Of a stretch of 64,000 nt of DNA, positions 1 through 8,695 are shown in pieces (the first letter of the stretch is position 1; every line of letters starts with the position of its first letter). The stretch is taken from the NCBI GenBank assembly GCA_027488115.1, contig JAIYCG010000037.1, forward strand, positions 47,127-111,126. Reading direction: 5' to 3'. The translations under genes and the position numbers were made by a program. The notes below the pieces were generated by a model that did not search any database, had not been told where the DNA came from, and saw only the letters and a list, made by a program, of their open reading frames with translations. Source of the stretch: Comamonadaceae bacterium. GTDB lineage: Bacteria > Pseudomonadota > Gammaproteobacteria > Burkholderiales > Burkholderiaceae_C.

Positions 1-279
1 AATCACGGGCTGGCCTGATGGCAACTTGCCAATTTCGCATGACCGCCAAGTCATGGGCATGCGCATGCCCATGCCGATGGCTTTGCTAAAGGCTTCTTTG
101 GCTGAAAAACGTGTGGCAACATATCGCACGCCTCGCTCCGGCCACCGAGCGCCACGGGCTTTGTAAGTGGCAAATTCAGCGTCGCTCAAAACTTTTTGAG
201 CAAAGCGATCGCCATGCTTTTCCAAACTGGCTCTGATGCGCCGCACATCGCACAGGTCGGTTCCAATGCCGTAAATCAT
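1..279 (-). CDS. acpS: Holo-[acyl-carrier-protein] synthase, 3' end cut off by window edge
   Basis: The enzyme transfers 4'-phosphopantetheine from CoA to the serine of apo-ACP, making the active carrier for fatty-acid synthesis in the cytoplasm. The visible 93 codons begin [15 protein letters not shown], the family's metal-binding N-terminus with its conserved Asp. Around residues 57-65 they contain [13 protein letters not shown], the second conserved stretch, with the catalytic Glu. The family is about 125 residues, so roughly a quarter is missing at the C-terminus beyond base 1. The start ATG (277-279) lies 7 bases after the pdxJ stop, so the two genes are co-transcribed. The pdxJ-acpS pairing is the common proteobacterial order. 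Confidence 0.93.
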   Translation of the reverse strand, partial: MIYGIGTDLCDVRRIRASLEKHGDRFAQKVLSDAEFATYKARGARWPERGVRYVATRFSAKEAFSKAIGMGMRMPMTWRSCEIGKLPSGQPVI

Positions 280-286
280 GATGGCC

Positions 287-1039
287 TCAAGCTGATCGGC
301 CCAAGGCCTTCAAGTAGCCACTTACGGCAGCTGCATAGCCTACCTCCAAGGCATCTGCAATCAATGCATGACCAATAGAAACCTCTAAAAGGCCAGGTAC
401 TGATTGTGAAAATAGTGGCAAGTTGTCTTGGTTCAAATCGTGGCCTGCATTGACCCCCAGGCCTAGCGCAATGGCTGCCCTGGCGGTATTCACATACTTT
501 TTCAAACAAGCTGCATTGTCAGCTGCACCGAAGGTGGCGGCATAAGGCTCCGTGTACAACTCGACCCGATCAGCGCCCACTTGTTGAACCGCTTTCATTT
601 GCTCAGGTTCAGGGTCCATGAACAAACTGACGCGAACACCCAATGACTTGCATTCGTCAATCAAGGGTTGGAGCTGAGCGGCATCCTTTGGAAAAGACCA
701 ACCATGGTCACTGGTGAATTGGCCTTCACTGTCGGGTACAAAGGTCACTTGGTGGGGCCTGAAAGTTCTGACAAAGTCCATCAATTGGTGAAATGGATTG
801 CCTTCGATGTTGAACTCCCTGTCAGGCCAATGCTTCATCAGTTCAGACAATTCAACAACATCAGAAGCACGGATGTGACGCTCATCGGGACGCGGGTGAA
901 TGGTAATACCCTGCGCACCGGCCTCAAGGCACATCTGAGCCGCCTTTAAGACACTGGGTATGCCTATGTGGCGTGAATTTCTCAACAAGGCCACCTTGTT
1001 GACATTGACGGATAGTGCCGTTTTTGGATGGGGAGTCAT
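287..1039 (-). CDS. pdxJ: Pyridoxine 5'-phosphate synthase
   Basis: It condenses 1-deoxy-D-xylulose 5-phosphate with 3-amino-1-hydroxyacetone 1-phosphate to give pyridoxine 5'-phosphate, the last ring-forming step of DXP-dependent vitamin B6 synthesis. The 250-residue product matches family length. It shows [12 protein letters not shown] near the N-terminus, [11 protein letters not shown] (about 46-56), EFNIEGNP with the catalytic Glu, [10 protein letters not shown] and EVSIGHALI, the usual TIM-barrel phosphate and active-site segments. I chose ATG at 1037-1039 over an in-frame start at 1066 because the longer form would overlap the end of recO and adds nine residues foreign to the family. 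Gaps are 7 bases to both recO and acpS, so this is an operon. Confidence 0.96.
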   Translation of the reverse strand: MTPHPKTALSVNVNKVALLRNSRHIGIPSVLKAAQMCLEAGAQGITIHPRPDERHIRASDVVELSELMKHWPDREFNIEGNPFHQLMDFVRTFRPHQVTFVPDSEGQFTSDHGWSFPKDAAQLQPLIDECKSLGVRVSLFMDPEPEQMKAVQQVGADRVELYTEPYAATFGAADNAACLKKYVNTARAAIALGLGVNAGHDLNQDNLPLFSQSVPGLLEVSIGHALIADALEVGYAAAVSGYLKALGRSA

Positions 1040-1046
1040 GAAGGTC

Positions 1047-1802
1047 TCACAAACTTTGAATGTCAATCATCATTTGACGGGTCTTTAAGGTACCGACACC
1101 GCAATGGTAATTGAGTAAGGTCCGAAGTTGGGTGCGAAGTGGCGTCAACATGTCTAAGCTCAAACGAAGGGTCTCTGTAAATGGTGAATCGCCATCCAAG
1201 GCATGTTGAAGCAACAACCACTGCCCACCGCTCAAGGCATGCCGATCGTCTGGATGAGCCAATCGCAAACCACCTTCCGGCACCAAGCAATAGTCTCTTG
1301 CCTCATCCAAGTCAGCCATGGTAAGGGTCTGGCAATTCAAACTAGGTAGAAGGCCAATTTCTCTCAGCAACAGCAGTTCAAAGACGCGAAGCGAAGCCTG
1401 TAGCAATTCGCTTGGCTCTGTTGCCATCACCCGCACCGTTGCCGCATAGGCATCAAACAGTTTGGGGTGAGGGTCTTCGCGGGCTAAAAGACGCAGCAAG
1501 AGCTCATTCAGGTAATACCCCGACAGCAATGCGTCACCGATGGGCATCACATGGCCACCCATCCAATCTACTGACTTTAATGTCCGAATATCGGCATCAC
1601 CCCCATAGGCAATTTGAATGGCTTGCAGCGGCAATAAAACAGGCCGAAAAGAAGAGCTTGGTTTTTTGGCGCCCTTGGCCACCAAAGCAATGCGCCCATG
1701 GTGGCGAGTGAACACTTCTAAGATGAGGCTGGACTCGCTCCAGTCATAGCGGTGGAGCACATAGGCAGGCTCATCCGAAATTCGTTTCAAGACGGCGGCC
1801 AT
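1047..1802 (-). CDS. recO: DNA repair protein RecO
   Basis: RecO anneals single strands and, with RecR, loads RecA on SSB-coated DNA in the RecFOR recombinational repair pathway. The 251-residue protein begins with the OB-fold domain ([20 protein letters not shown], then [14 protein letters not shown]). The helical C-terminal domain follows and ends [16 protein letters not shown], typical of the family. It lies 12 bases after era and 7 before pdxJ, inside the rnc-era-recO-pdxJ-acpS operon. Nothing is unusual in length or composition. Confidence 0.95.
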   Translation of the reverse strand: MAAVLKRISDEPAYVLHRYDWSESSLILEVFTRHHGRIALVAKGAKKPSSSFRPVLLPLQAIQIAYGGDADIRTLKSVDWMGGHVMPIGDALLSGYYLNELLLRLLAREDPHPKLFDAYAATVRVMATEPSELLQASLRVFELLLLREIGLLPSLNCQTLTMADLDEARDYCLVPEGGLRLAHPDDRHALSGGQWLLLQHALDGDSPFTETLRLSLDMLTPLRTQLRTLLNYHCGVGTLKTRQMMIDIQSL

Positions 1803-1814
1803 GGGCTACGCTAT

Positions 1815-2729
1815 TTACTCGTAACCGAAGGAGCGAACACGCGCTTCGTCATCGGCCCAGCCAGAACGAACCTTGACCCACAGCTCGATGAAAACTTTGG
1901 CATCCATGAGCTTTTCTAGTTCTTGGCGTGCTTCCGTGCCAATGCGTTTAAGGCGATCGCCTTTGTCTCCGATGACCATGGCCTTGTGACCTTCACGCTC
2001 AACCACAATGGTGGCGGCAATGCGAACCATGCGATTGGCTGAACGACTGGGTTCCTCTTCGAATTTGTCAATGACCACAGTAGAGGTGTAGGGCAATTCG
2101 TCACCCGTAAAACGGAATAATTTCTCACGCACAATTTCACTGGCCAAAAACTTTTCACTGCGGTCAGTGAGTTCATCTTCGCCGTACCACCATGCTTGCT
2201 CAGGCAAGTATTTTTCGCAATACCCCATGAGCCGCTCAATGTCTTTGGCATTTTTGGCAGACATGGGCACAAACTCAGTAAATGGATGCCGCTCTTGCAT
2301 CTCTTGGAGCCAAGGCGCCAAGTCTTCACGTCGGTTGACGGTGTCCAATTTGTTCGCAATTAATAGAACAGGCACATCGGGTTTGAGCAAGGCCAAAACT
2401 TTGGCGTCGGCTGTGTTGAACATGCCAGCTTCGACCACAAACAACACCAGATCGACATCACCCACTGCGCCTAAGACAGTTTTGTTCAAAGACTTGTTAA
2501 GAGCGGTATTGTGACGGGTTTGAAAACCCGGGGTGTCCACAAACACATATTGGGTTGCACCCTCTGTGCGAATGCCGGTAATGCGGTGGCGAGTGGTTTG
2601 AGCTTTGCGCGAAGTAATGCTGATTTTTTGGCCTACCAGGGCATTGAGCAAAGTCGACTTTCCCACATTGGGTTTGCCAACAATGGCCACCAAACCGCAA
2701 CGTTGGGCGGGGTTGGTTTCTGTGTTCAT
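1815..2729 (-). CDS. era: GTPase Era
   Basis: Era is an essential ribosome-associated GTPase that binds the 3' end of 16S rRNA during 30S maturation. The 304-residue product has G1 GKPNVGKST (residues 18-26), G3 DTPGF (about 65-69), G4 NKLD (about 127-130) and G5 SAK. A C-terminal KH RNA-binding domain carries [13 protein letters not shown]. Its start overlaps the rnc stop by four bases (ATGA), giving translational coupling with RNase III, as in many proteobacteria. Confidence 0.97.
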   Translation of the reverse strand: MNTETNPAQRCGLVAIVGKPNVGKSTLLNALVGQKISITSRKAQTTRHRITGIRTEGATQYVFVDTPGFQTRHNTALNKSLNKTVLGAVGDVDLVLFVVEAGMFNTADAKVLALLKPDVPVLLIANKLDTVNRREDLAPWLQEMQERHPFTEFVPMSAKNAKDIERLMGYCEKYLPEQAWWYGEDELTDRSEKFLASEIVREKLFRFTGDELPYTSTVVIDKFEEEPSRSANRMVRIAATIVVEREGHKAMVIGDKGDRLKRIGTEARQELEKLMDAKVFIELWVKVRSGWADDEARVRSFGYE

Positions 2730-3412
2730 CCGCGTGCCTTGACTTTCAAAATTTCAAGCATGGCAGCTGCCGCGGCTTGCTCGCCTGCACGCCGCGAGGG
2801 ACCGCTGCCGTGCTGCGAGAGACTGAGTTCGGGAATATCGCAAGCGACATCAAAAATTTGTCGGTGTGCGGCGCCAGATGTGGCAACCACAGAGTACTGA
2901 GGCAACTGCAATTTTCGGCCTTGCAGCCATTCTTGCAATTCTGTTTTTGGATCCTTGGCGGCTGCCTTCATTTGAGGATTGATTTCAACATTTTGAAACA
3001 ATCTATGCACCAATTGTTCTGCGCTTGCATAACCCGCATCAAGGAAGACTGCACCGATCAGGGCTTCCAAGGCATCGGCCAAAATTGAAGGCCGGCGTTG
3101 CCCACCAGATTTCAGTTCCCCTTCCCCCAACTTGAGGCAAAGTGGAATTTGAAGGCTCAGGGCCAGTTGGTGAAGTGTTTCTTGCTTTACCAAATTCGCT
3201 CTGACGCGAGACAAATCACCCTCTGGCAAATCACTCAGTTGGGCGTAAAGCAAATGAGCAACCGCCAAGTTCAAAACTGAATCGCCTAAGAATTCTAGAC
3301 GTTCATTGTGATCCGCGGAGTAGCTGCGATGCGTCACGGCCTGAACGAGCAAACTCGCATCTTTGAAGTTGTGCTCAAGGCGAGCTTGCAATTGACTGAG
3401 ATCGTCGTTCAA
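2726..3412 (-). CDS. rnc: Ribonuclease III
   Basis: RNase III cleaves double-stranded RNA, processing rRNA precursors and mRNA hairpins. The 228-residue protein has the signature [12 protein letters not shown] (37-48) with the metal-binding acidic residues, a second acidic helix [15 protein letters not shown], and a C-terminal double-stranded RNA-binding domain from about residue 155. The only family-compatible start is TTG at 3410-3412, because no in-frame ATG or GTG precedes the conserved N-terminus. A weak CAGG lies ten bases upstream, so initiation may be poor. The gene begins 71 bases after lepB; I see no gene in that gap. Confidence 0.95.
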   Translation of the reverse strand: MNDDLSQLQARLEHNFKDASLLVQAVTHRSYSADHNERLEFLGDSVLNLAVAHLLYAQLSDLPEGDLSRVRANLVKQETLHQLALSLQIPLCLKLGEGELKSGGQRRPSILADALEALIGAVFLDAGYASAEQLVHRLFQNVEINPQMKAAAKDPKTELQEWLQGRKLQLPQYSVVATSGAAHRQIFDVACDIPELSLSQHGSGPSRRAGEQAAAAAMLEILKVKARG

Positions 3413-3483
3413 ACTGATGGCCTGAGATTGAAATTAAAGATGTGCAAAGTAAATAGATGTTGGCGATGTTAAAGATGTCGCGT

Positions 3484-4449
3484 TCAATTGAAACCGCCAA
3501 TACGGCTCAAGTTTCCAAAATTCATCCATACAAAAAATGCCCTGCCCACAATGTTGGCGTCAGGTACAAAGCCCCAATAGCGAGAATCAAGCGAGTTGTC
3601 TCTATTGTCGCCCATCATGAAGTAATGGCCTGCAGGCACCTTACAAGTAACGCCTTCGACAGTGTAGTTGCACTGATCTCTAAAGGCAAAATCGTCTGCC
3701 CCTGGAATAAAGGCAGGGCGCTCGTCGTCCACAATCAAATTGTGTGGCTTGCTGCCTAATTTTTCCTGTGACTGCTTGAAGTAACGCATGACAGATTCAT
3801 CAAAAAACTCAGGCAATAACTCGGTGGGCACAGGCTGACCATTGATGCTGAGTTTTTTATTCAAGTAAGCGACTTCGTCACCCGGAATGCCAACCACTCG
3901 CTTGATGTAGTCCACACTGGGCCGAGGAGGATACCGAAAAACCATGACGTCTCCGCGCGCAACGGGCGTACCTTGTGTTAGCTTGATATTGGCCACCGGC
4001 AAACGAACACCGTAGTGGAACTTGTTGACCAAAATCAAGTCGCCGATCCACAAGGTTGGGATCATGGAGCCAGAAGGAATTTTGAAGGGCTCAAACAAAA
4101 AAGAGCGCAAAACAAAGACGACCAAAATGACGGGAAAAAGACCAGCCGTCCAGTCCAACCACCATGGCTGCATCAGAAGACGGGTGCGTGCTTCACCTGT
4201 GTCGGTGTCTTGACGATCGATACCCATTTGGGTCAGCTCTTGCTTGCGCTTTGCCGCATCAAGATCAAGTTGCTCGACCGCCTTCATGCGCTGCGGCCAA
4301 AAGTAGAACTTTTCTGCCAGCCAATAAGCACCTGAGATGAAGACCGCCATGAGCATGAGCAAGGCAAAGTTGCCTTCTATCATTCCAAAATACCATGCCC
4401 CGGCATATCCACAAAAAGCGGCCAGCAAAAAACCCGTTAAAACTTCCAT
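3484..4449 (-). CDS. lepB: Signal peptidase I
   Basis: This inner-membrane enzyme removes signal peptides from Sec and Tat substrates on the periplasmic face. The 321-residue protein has two N-terminal membrane segments (about 2-22 and 26-46), a cytoplasmic charged stretch, and a further hydrophobic anchor (about 102-115). Box B is SGSMIPTL with catalytic Ser128. Box D is YIKRVVGIPGDEV with the general base Lys183. MMGDNRDNSLDSR is box E. ATG at 4447-4449 overlaps the lepA stop by one base; an in-frame TTG at 4452 is the alternative. The lepA-lepB coupling is normal for proteobacteria. Confidence 0.96.
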   Translation of the reverse strand: MEVLTGFLLAAFCGYAGAWYFGMIEGNFALLMLMAVFISGAYWLAEKFYFWPQRMKAVEQLDLDAAKRKQELTQMGIDRQDTDTGEARTRLLMQPWWLDWTAGLFPVILVVFVLRSFLFEPFKIPSGSMIPTLWIGDLILVNKFHYGVRLPVANIKLTQGTPVARGDVMVFRYPPRPSVDYIKRVVGIPGDEVAYLNKKLSINGQPVPTELLPEFFDESVMRYFKQSQEKLGSKPHNLIVDDERPAFIPGADDFAFRDQCNYTVEGVTCKVPAGHYFMMGDNRDNSLDSRYWGFVPDANIVGRAFFVWMNFGNLSRIGGFN

Positions 4450-6257
4450 CAATCTTCCACCTGAAGAATAGCCAAGAACGCCTCTTGAGGCACCTCAACT
4501 GAGCCAATTTGTTTCATCCGTTTTTTTCCCGCTTTTTGTTTCTCGAGCAATTTGCGCTTGCGGGTGATGTCGCCACCATAGCACTTGGCCAACACATTTT
4601 TGCGCAAGGCTTTGACCGTTTCACGGGCAATGATGTTGGCACCAATAGCGGCCTGGATGGCCACATCGAACATTTGTCGACTGATGATTTCACGCATTTT
4701 AGCCACGACCGCACGTCCGCGATAGGCTGCTTGGGTGCGGTGCACAATGATGGACAGGGCATCAACTTTTTCGCCGTTGAGCAAAATATCCACTTTCACG
4801 ACATCAGACGCGCGGTATTCTTTGAATTCATAGTCCATCGAAGCATAGCCCCTGGACACTGATTTCAATTTGTCGAAGAAGTCCAAGACGATTTCGCCCA
4901 ATGGCATTTCATAAGTGAGCATGACCTGACGACCGTGATAGGCCATGTTGAGTTGAACACCCCGCTTCTGATTGGCCAAGGTCATGACGGGGCCAACGTA
5001 GTCTTGGGGCATGTACAAATGGACGGTGACGATGGGCTCGCGAATCTCTTGCATCTTGCCTTGGTCAGGCATTTTGGCGGGGTTCTCCACCATGACCACC
5101 TCGCCATCGCCCTTCACAACTTCATAAACCACACTGGGTGCTGTTGTGATCAGGTCTTGGTCAAACTCGCGCTCCAGTCGCTCTTGCACAATTTCCATGT
5201 GCAGCAATCCCAAGAAGCCACAGCGAAAACCAAATCCAAGGGCTTGGGAAACCTCAGCTTCGTAATGCAATGAGGAATCGTTCAGCTTGAGTTTCTCAAG
5301 GGCATCTCGCAAAGAGTCGTATTGGTTGGCTTCCGTCGGGTACAAACCCGCAAACACCTGAGGCTGAATTTCCTTGAAACCAGGCAATGCTTTCTCGGCA
5401 GGACCTAAATTGTTGGGGAGTTTCTTTTCCAGCGTGATGGTGTCGCCAACTTTGGCAGCTTGCAGCTCTTTGATGCCAGCAATGATGTAGCCCACCTCAC
5501 CTGCTTCCAGACTGTCACGAGACTCATTGGCGGGGGTAAATACGCCCATGGTGTCTGCGTTGTACACAGTCCCTGTGGCCATCATTTTGAAACGCTCGCC
5601 TTTGCCCAATCTGCCATCGACCACACGGACCAACATCACGACACCCACATAGGTATCGAACCAACTGTCGACGATCATGGCGCGCAGCGGGGCGCTAGGG
5701 TTTCCCTTGGGTGCGGGAATTTTGGCGACGATGGCCTCCAAAATTTCATCGATACCCATTCCAGTTTTGGCCGAACAAGGGATAGCCTCACTGGCATCGA
5801 TGCCAATGACGTCTTCTACTTCGGCTTTTGCATTTTCAGGATCGGCTTGTGGTAAATCCATCTTGTTGAGAACGGGTACCACCTCGACACCCAAGTCTAG
5901 CGCGGTGTAGCAATTGGCAACGGTTTGCGCTTCAACACCTTGACTGGCGTCGACAACCAACAATGCGCCCTCGCAAGCAGACAAGGAACGCGAAACTTCG
6001 TAAGAGAAGTCAACATGACCTGGCGTGTCGATCAAATTGAGGTTGTAAATTTGCCCATCTTTCGCTTTGTATTGCAGCGAAGCTGTTTGCGCTTTGATGG
6101 TAATGCCACGTTCTTTTTCGATGTCCATGGAATCTAAAACTTGGGCTTGCATTTCGCGCTCTTGCAAACCGCCGCAACGTTGAATCAATCTATCGGCGAG
6201 CGTCGATTTGCCATGATCGATGTGCGCAATGATGGAGAAATTTCTGATGTGATTCAT
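4449..6257 (-). CDS. lepA: Elongation factor 4 (LepA), ribosome back-translocase GTPase
   Basis: EF4/LepA is a ribosome-bound translational GTPase active in initiation/biogenesis and in stress. The 602-residue product has G1 AHIDHGKST (11-19), the switch I sequence [11 protein letters not shown]3 [10 protein letters not shown]4 NKMD and the LepA-specific C-terminal domain ([19 protein letters not shown]). ATG at 6255-6257 was preferred to the adjacent TTG. A strong minus-strand terminator hairpin ends only about 45 bases upstream. Transcription must therefore either start inside that short space or read through the hairpin from a promoter further up. Confidence 0.97.
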   Translation of the reverse strand: MNHIRNFSIIAHIDHGKSTLADRLIQRCGGLQEREMQAQVLDSMDIEKERGITIKAQTASLQYKAKDGQIYNLNLIDTPGHVDFSYEVSRSLSACEGALLVVDASQGVEAQTVANCYTALDLGVEVVPVLNKMDLPQADPENAKAEVEDVIGIDASEAIPCSAKTGMGIDEILEAIVAKIPAPKGNPSAPLRAMIVDSWFDTYVGVVMLVRVVDGRLGKGERFKMMATGTVYNADTMGVFTPANESRDSLEAGEVGYIIAGIKELQAAKVGDTITLEKKLPNNLGPAEKALPGFKEIQPQVFAGLYPTEANQYDSLRDALEKLKLNDSSLHYEAEVSQALGFGFRCGFLGLLHMEIVQERLEREFDQDLITTAPSVVYEVVKGDGEVVMVENPAKMPDQGKMQEIREPIVTVHLYMPQDYVGPVMTLANQKRGVQLNMAYHGRQVMLTYEMPLGEIVLDFFDKLKSVSRGYASMDYEFKEYRASDVVKVDILLNGEKVDALSIIVHRTQAAYRGRAVVAKMREIISRQMFDVAIQAAIGANIIARETVKALRKNVLAKCYGGDITRKRKLLEKQKAGKKRMKQIGSVEVPQEAFLAILQVED

Positions 6258-6300
6258 CAAGGACCAGTTACAAGTGTTTGAGATTCAATGGAGTCAGCAA

Positions 6301-6332
6301 GAAAAAAGGGCGCGTCGAATGAGGACGCGCCC
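6301..6332 (-). terminator. Rho-independent terminator or lepA-leader attenuator
   Basis: Read on the minus strand, GGGCGCGTC (6332-6324), a 7-base loop and GACGCGCCC (6316-6308) form a perfect 9-bp GC-rich stem. Six T follow (6307-6302), a textbook intrinsic terminator. It could end transcripts from degP. But it lies 380 bases past the degP stop and 45 bases before the lepA start, so attenuation of a lepA leader is equally possible. Confidence 0.85.
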
Positions 6333-6710
6333 TGAACCAACAATCAATGGCAACTGCGATAGTTGGGACTTCATTGTAGGCAAAAAGCCAGACACGTACA
6401 GCCCCAAAACAGCACTTTGCAGGTCGTTGCAAGCTTGCAACAAAAAACTTATGAACAGCTTATTCACAATAAAGGCTTACTGTATATGAATAACTTGTGG
6501 GTCTTCTGTGGATCACCGGTGGACTGATGTGGGACATCCCACATTGTGAATCCACCTCTGCTTTTTTTGACATGAATATTGGTCCAAGTGATCAGATTTT
6601 AACCATTTTCGAAAATCACTTCACTAAAAAGTTAGTGTCCGCCAACATAAAAATATTTTTCAGATGAAGGAAAACCTGTGAATTGAAAGGGACTCTTGAC
6701 AAGCACAAGA
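6333..6710. other. Gene-free regulatory stretch upstream of lepA
   Basis: No coding frame here is convincing. Visible elements are a TACAAT box on the minus strand (6378-6373), placed to make a leader running through the 6301-6332 hairpin, but without a good -35. There is a perfect 16-bp palindrome GTTGCAAGCTTGCAAC (6426-6441). A DnaA-box match TTATTCACA sits at 6460-6468, with near matches at 6485-6493 and 6507-6515. ATGTGGGACATCCCACAT (6527-6544) is an inverted repeat with 8-base arms. An AT-rich tract (6560-6665) follows. The DnaA reading is inference from 9-mer matches only. Confidence 0.6.
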
Positions 6711-8204
6711 TCAGGAATTGGGACGAACCAAGGTGTATCTTGTCAACTCTCCCCGTTTGAAAAGAACACTCACAGGTTTGGACTTGTCCAATTTGCCAAT
6801 AGCGACAGTAAAGTCTTTAGCTTGTGTGACTTCGATGTTGCCAACCGCCAAAATCACATCACCCTCTCTCAAGCCTGCCTTGATTGCAGGTTCCATCACA
6901 CTTTCGACTCGAACACCGCCTTTGATTTTCAAATCTGCTTTTTGAGCATCGGTCAAATCGGCCACCATCAAACCCAAGCCTTGAACCGAATTCGCAGACT
7001 TCGGCTTTTCTTCAGGTTCAGACGATGGCTTGGCAACTTTCTCGGGTTCCAACTCTGCAATCACGATGCTCAATTCTTTGCTTGCACCCCTTCGGAAAAT
7101 CGTCAAGTTACTTTTGGTCCCTGGCTTGGTGTTGCCAACCAGTCTTGGTAAGTCAGAGGACTTCTCAATTGGCTTGCCATCGATTTTGAGGATCACGTCG
7201 CCAGCTTCCAATCCTGCTTTGTCAGCAGGTGCACCTGGCTCAATGCGATTGACGAGTGCACCTTGCGCTTTGCCCAAACCAATCGATTCAGCCAGTTCTT
7301 TGGTCACTGGCTCAATTTGAACCCCAATTCGACCCCGCGTCACGCGGCCAGTGGCACGCAACTGCTCGCTGACTCGCATGGCCTCGTCCATGGGGATTGA
7401 AAAAGAAATGCCCATGAATCCACCAGAGCGAGAATAAATTTGGCTGTTGATACCGACCACCTCTCCTCGCATGTTGATGAGTGGACCCCCTGAATTTCCG
7501 GGGTTGATGGCGACATCGGTTTGGATGAGTGGCAAATAGTCACCTGTGTCGCGTTGCTTTGCGCTCACAATGCCCGCCGTGACCGTGTTGTCAAGGCCGA
7601 AAGGTGAGCCGATGGCCATCACCCACTCGCCCACTTTCAAGCGCGACACATCACCGACTTTGACAGCCGGAAGACCCGTTGCTTGTATTTTGACAACAGC
7701 CACATCTGAGCGTTTATCCACACCAATGATTTTGGCCTTGAACTCTCTTTTGTCAGTCAAAGTGACAAGCACCTCATCGGCGCCGTCGACCACATGCGCA
7801 TTGGTCATGATCAGACCATCTGAAGTCAAAATAAAACCTGAGCCCACACCTCGGGGTTGAGACTCTTCTGGCGCAGGGGTTCTACCCTGCCTGGGCGCCT
7901 GCCGAGGGGCATTGGGATTGTTGGGGGTATTTGGCATGGGAATACCAAAGAATCGACGGAACAACTCTTGAGTCTCCTCATCCATGCCACCGCCATTGCC
8001 AGGTTGGCTGCGAACTTTTTCCAAGGTTCGAATGTTGACCACCGAAGGTCCTACTTGTTCAACCAGTTCTGTAAAGTCTGGCAGACCCTTGACGATGGTT
8101 TGCTGTGCAAGGGCGACAACTGGCGTGAGCACGGTCGCCATCAGCCCCATCGACACAAACAATGCTAGCGCTACACCTTGCGATTTAAAACTCAACTGTT
8201 TCAT
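6711..8204 (-). CDS. degP: Periplasmic serine protease, DegP/MucD (Do) family
   Basis: A HtrA-type protease/chaperone that degrades misfolded envelope proteins. The 497-residue product starts with a signal peptide ending ALAQQ near residue 35. A chymotrypsin-like domain follows with catalytic His137 (TNAHVVDGAD), Asp167 (KRSDVAV) and Ser238 (NPGNSGGPL). Two PDZ domains occupy about 255-370 and 400-497. A Pro/Asn/Gln-rich loop (about 95-118) precedes the protease core. ATG at 8202-8204 is preferred to an in-frame TTG at 8222, since it directly precedes a signal sequence. In related bacteria this gene follows rpoE-rseA-rseB; those are absent here and only a small YgfX-like gene separates it from fabF. 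Confidence 0.94.
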   Translation of the reverse strand: MKQLSFKSQGVALALFVSMGLMATVLTPVVALAQQTIVKGLPDFTELVEQVGPSVVNIRTLEKVRSQPGNGGGMDEETQELFRRFFGIPMPNTPNNPNAPRQAPRQGRTPAPEESQPRGVGSGFILTSDGLIMTNAHVVDGADEVLVTLTDKREFKAKIIGVDKRSDVAVVKIQATGLPAVKVGDVSRLKVGEWVMAIGSPFGLDNTVTAGIVSAKQRDTGDYLPLIQTDVAINPGNSGGPLINMRGEVVGINSQIYSRSGGFMGISFSIPMDEAMRVSEQLRATGRVTRGRIGVQIEPVTKELAESIGLGKAQGALVNRIEPGAPADKAGLEAGDVILKIDGKPIEKSSDLPRLVGNTKPGTKSNLTIFRRGASKELSIVIAELEPEKVAKPSSEPEEKPKSANSVQGLGLMVADLTDAQKADLKIKGGVRVESVMEPAIKAGLREGDVILAVGNIEVTQAKDFTVAIGKLDKSKPVSVLFKRGELTRYTLVRPNS

Positions 8205-8243
8205 AGACTCAGCAAACTCCAATTTATTCTCTATAAAGAAAAC

Positions 8244-8687
8244 TCATTCTGAACGCGAATATACAGCGCAACGAAATCCATGCCAACGCTCAGGGAATGA
8301 GCTCTTTGAAATCCAAAACCACCGCCGGAGTGAGTTCGGTTTGATCAAAGAGATGAGCAAGGATTTTTGAAAATCTAAATGGACGCTGAGTGCGTAACTG
8401 TCATGGACAGGTGGGTCAATGGGGTACTGATGCACCGTGTGAACCTGCCAAGTCTGTCCATCCCAACAAAGCCAATATTGACCCAATGGATACCGCCATG
8501 AGATGGCCGCATAAAGAGACAGTAAAAACCAAAGCACCAAAAAACCAGCGGCTCGCCACACCTCAAAAAAGCCACCCCAAAGGCCTAACGCAAAAGCCAT
8601 GAGAGAAAGCGTTGAAAACAGCAGTGCCAACCAAGAGGCCCAAGCAAAACGCCCCACCGGATAATCGACCGATGGGGCGTTTTGCAT
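8244..8687 (-). CDS. Small membrane protein, YgfX/CptA-like
   Basis: A 147-residue protein with two adjacent hydrophobic segments (about 14-38 and 43-64), then a soluble part with WDGQTWQV and a C-terminal ISKSSFPERWHGFRCAVYS. Two membrane helices followed by a small domain ending in Arg-rich, Ser-rich helices is the layout of YgfX (CptA), known in enterobacteria as the partner of the FAD assembly factor SdhE. The family assignment is inference from layout; no sdhE is nearby. The start lies 8 bases after the fabF stop and is immediately followed by a 17-bp hairpin that would hinder initiation. It could also be a decaying remnant. Confidence 0.55.
   Translation of the reverse strand: MQNAPSVDYPVGRFAWASWLALLFSTLSLMAFALGLWGGFFEVWRAAGFLVLWFLLSLYAAISWRYPLGQYWLCWDGQTWQVHTVHQYPIDPPVHDSYALSVHLDFQKSLLISLIKPNSLRRWFWISKSSFPERWHGFRCAVYSRSE
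8644..8685 (-). terminator. 17-bp hairpin between fabF stop and YgfX-like gene
   Basis: On the minus strand GCAAAACGCCCCATCGG (8685-8669) pairs with CCGGTGGGGCGTTTTGC (8660-8644) over all 17 positions, with one G-U pair and an 8-base loop. It begins one base inside the start codon of the 8244-8687 gene. It lacks a separate U tract, but its 3' arm carries UUUU. It may terminate fabF transcription or occlude translation of the next gene. Confidence 0.7.
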
Positions 8688-8695
8688 TGATTGAA

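Noticed and set aside
6333..6710. Chromosomal replication origin
   Set aside because: DnaA-like boxes and an AT-rich tract are present, but dnaA, dnaN, gidA, parAB and rpmH are all absent from the neighbourhood.
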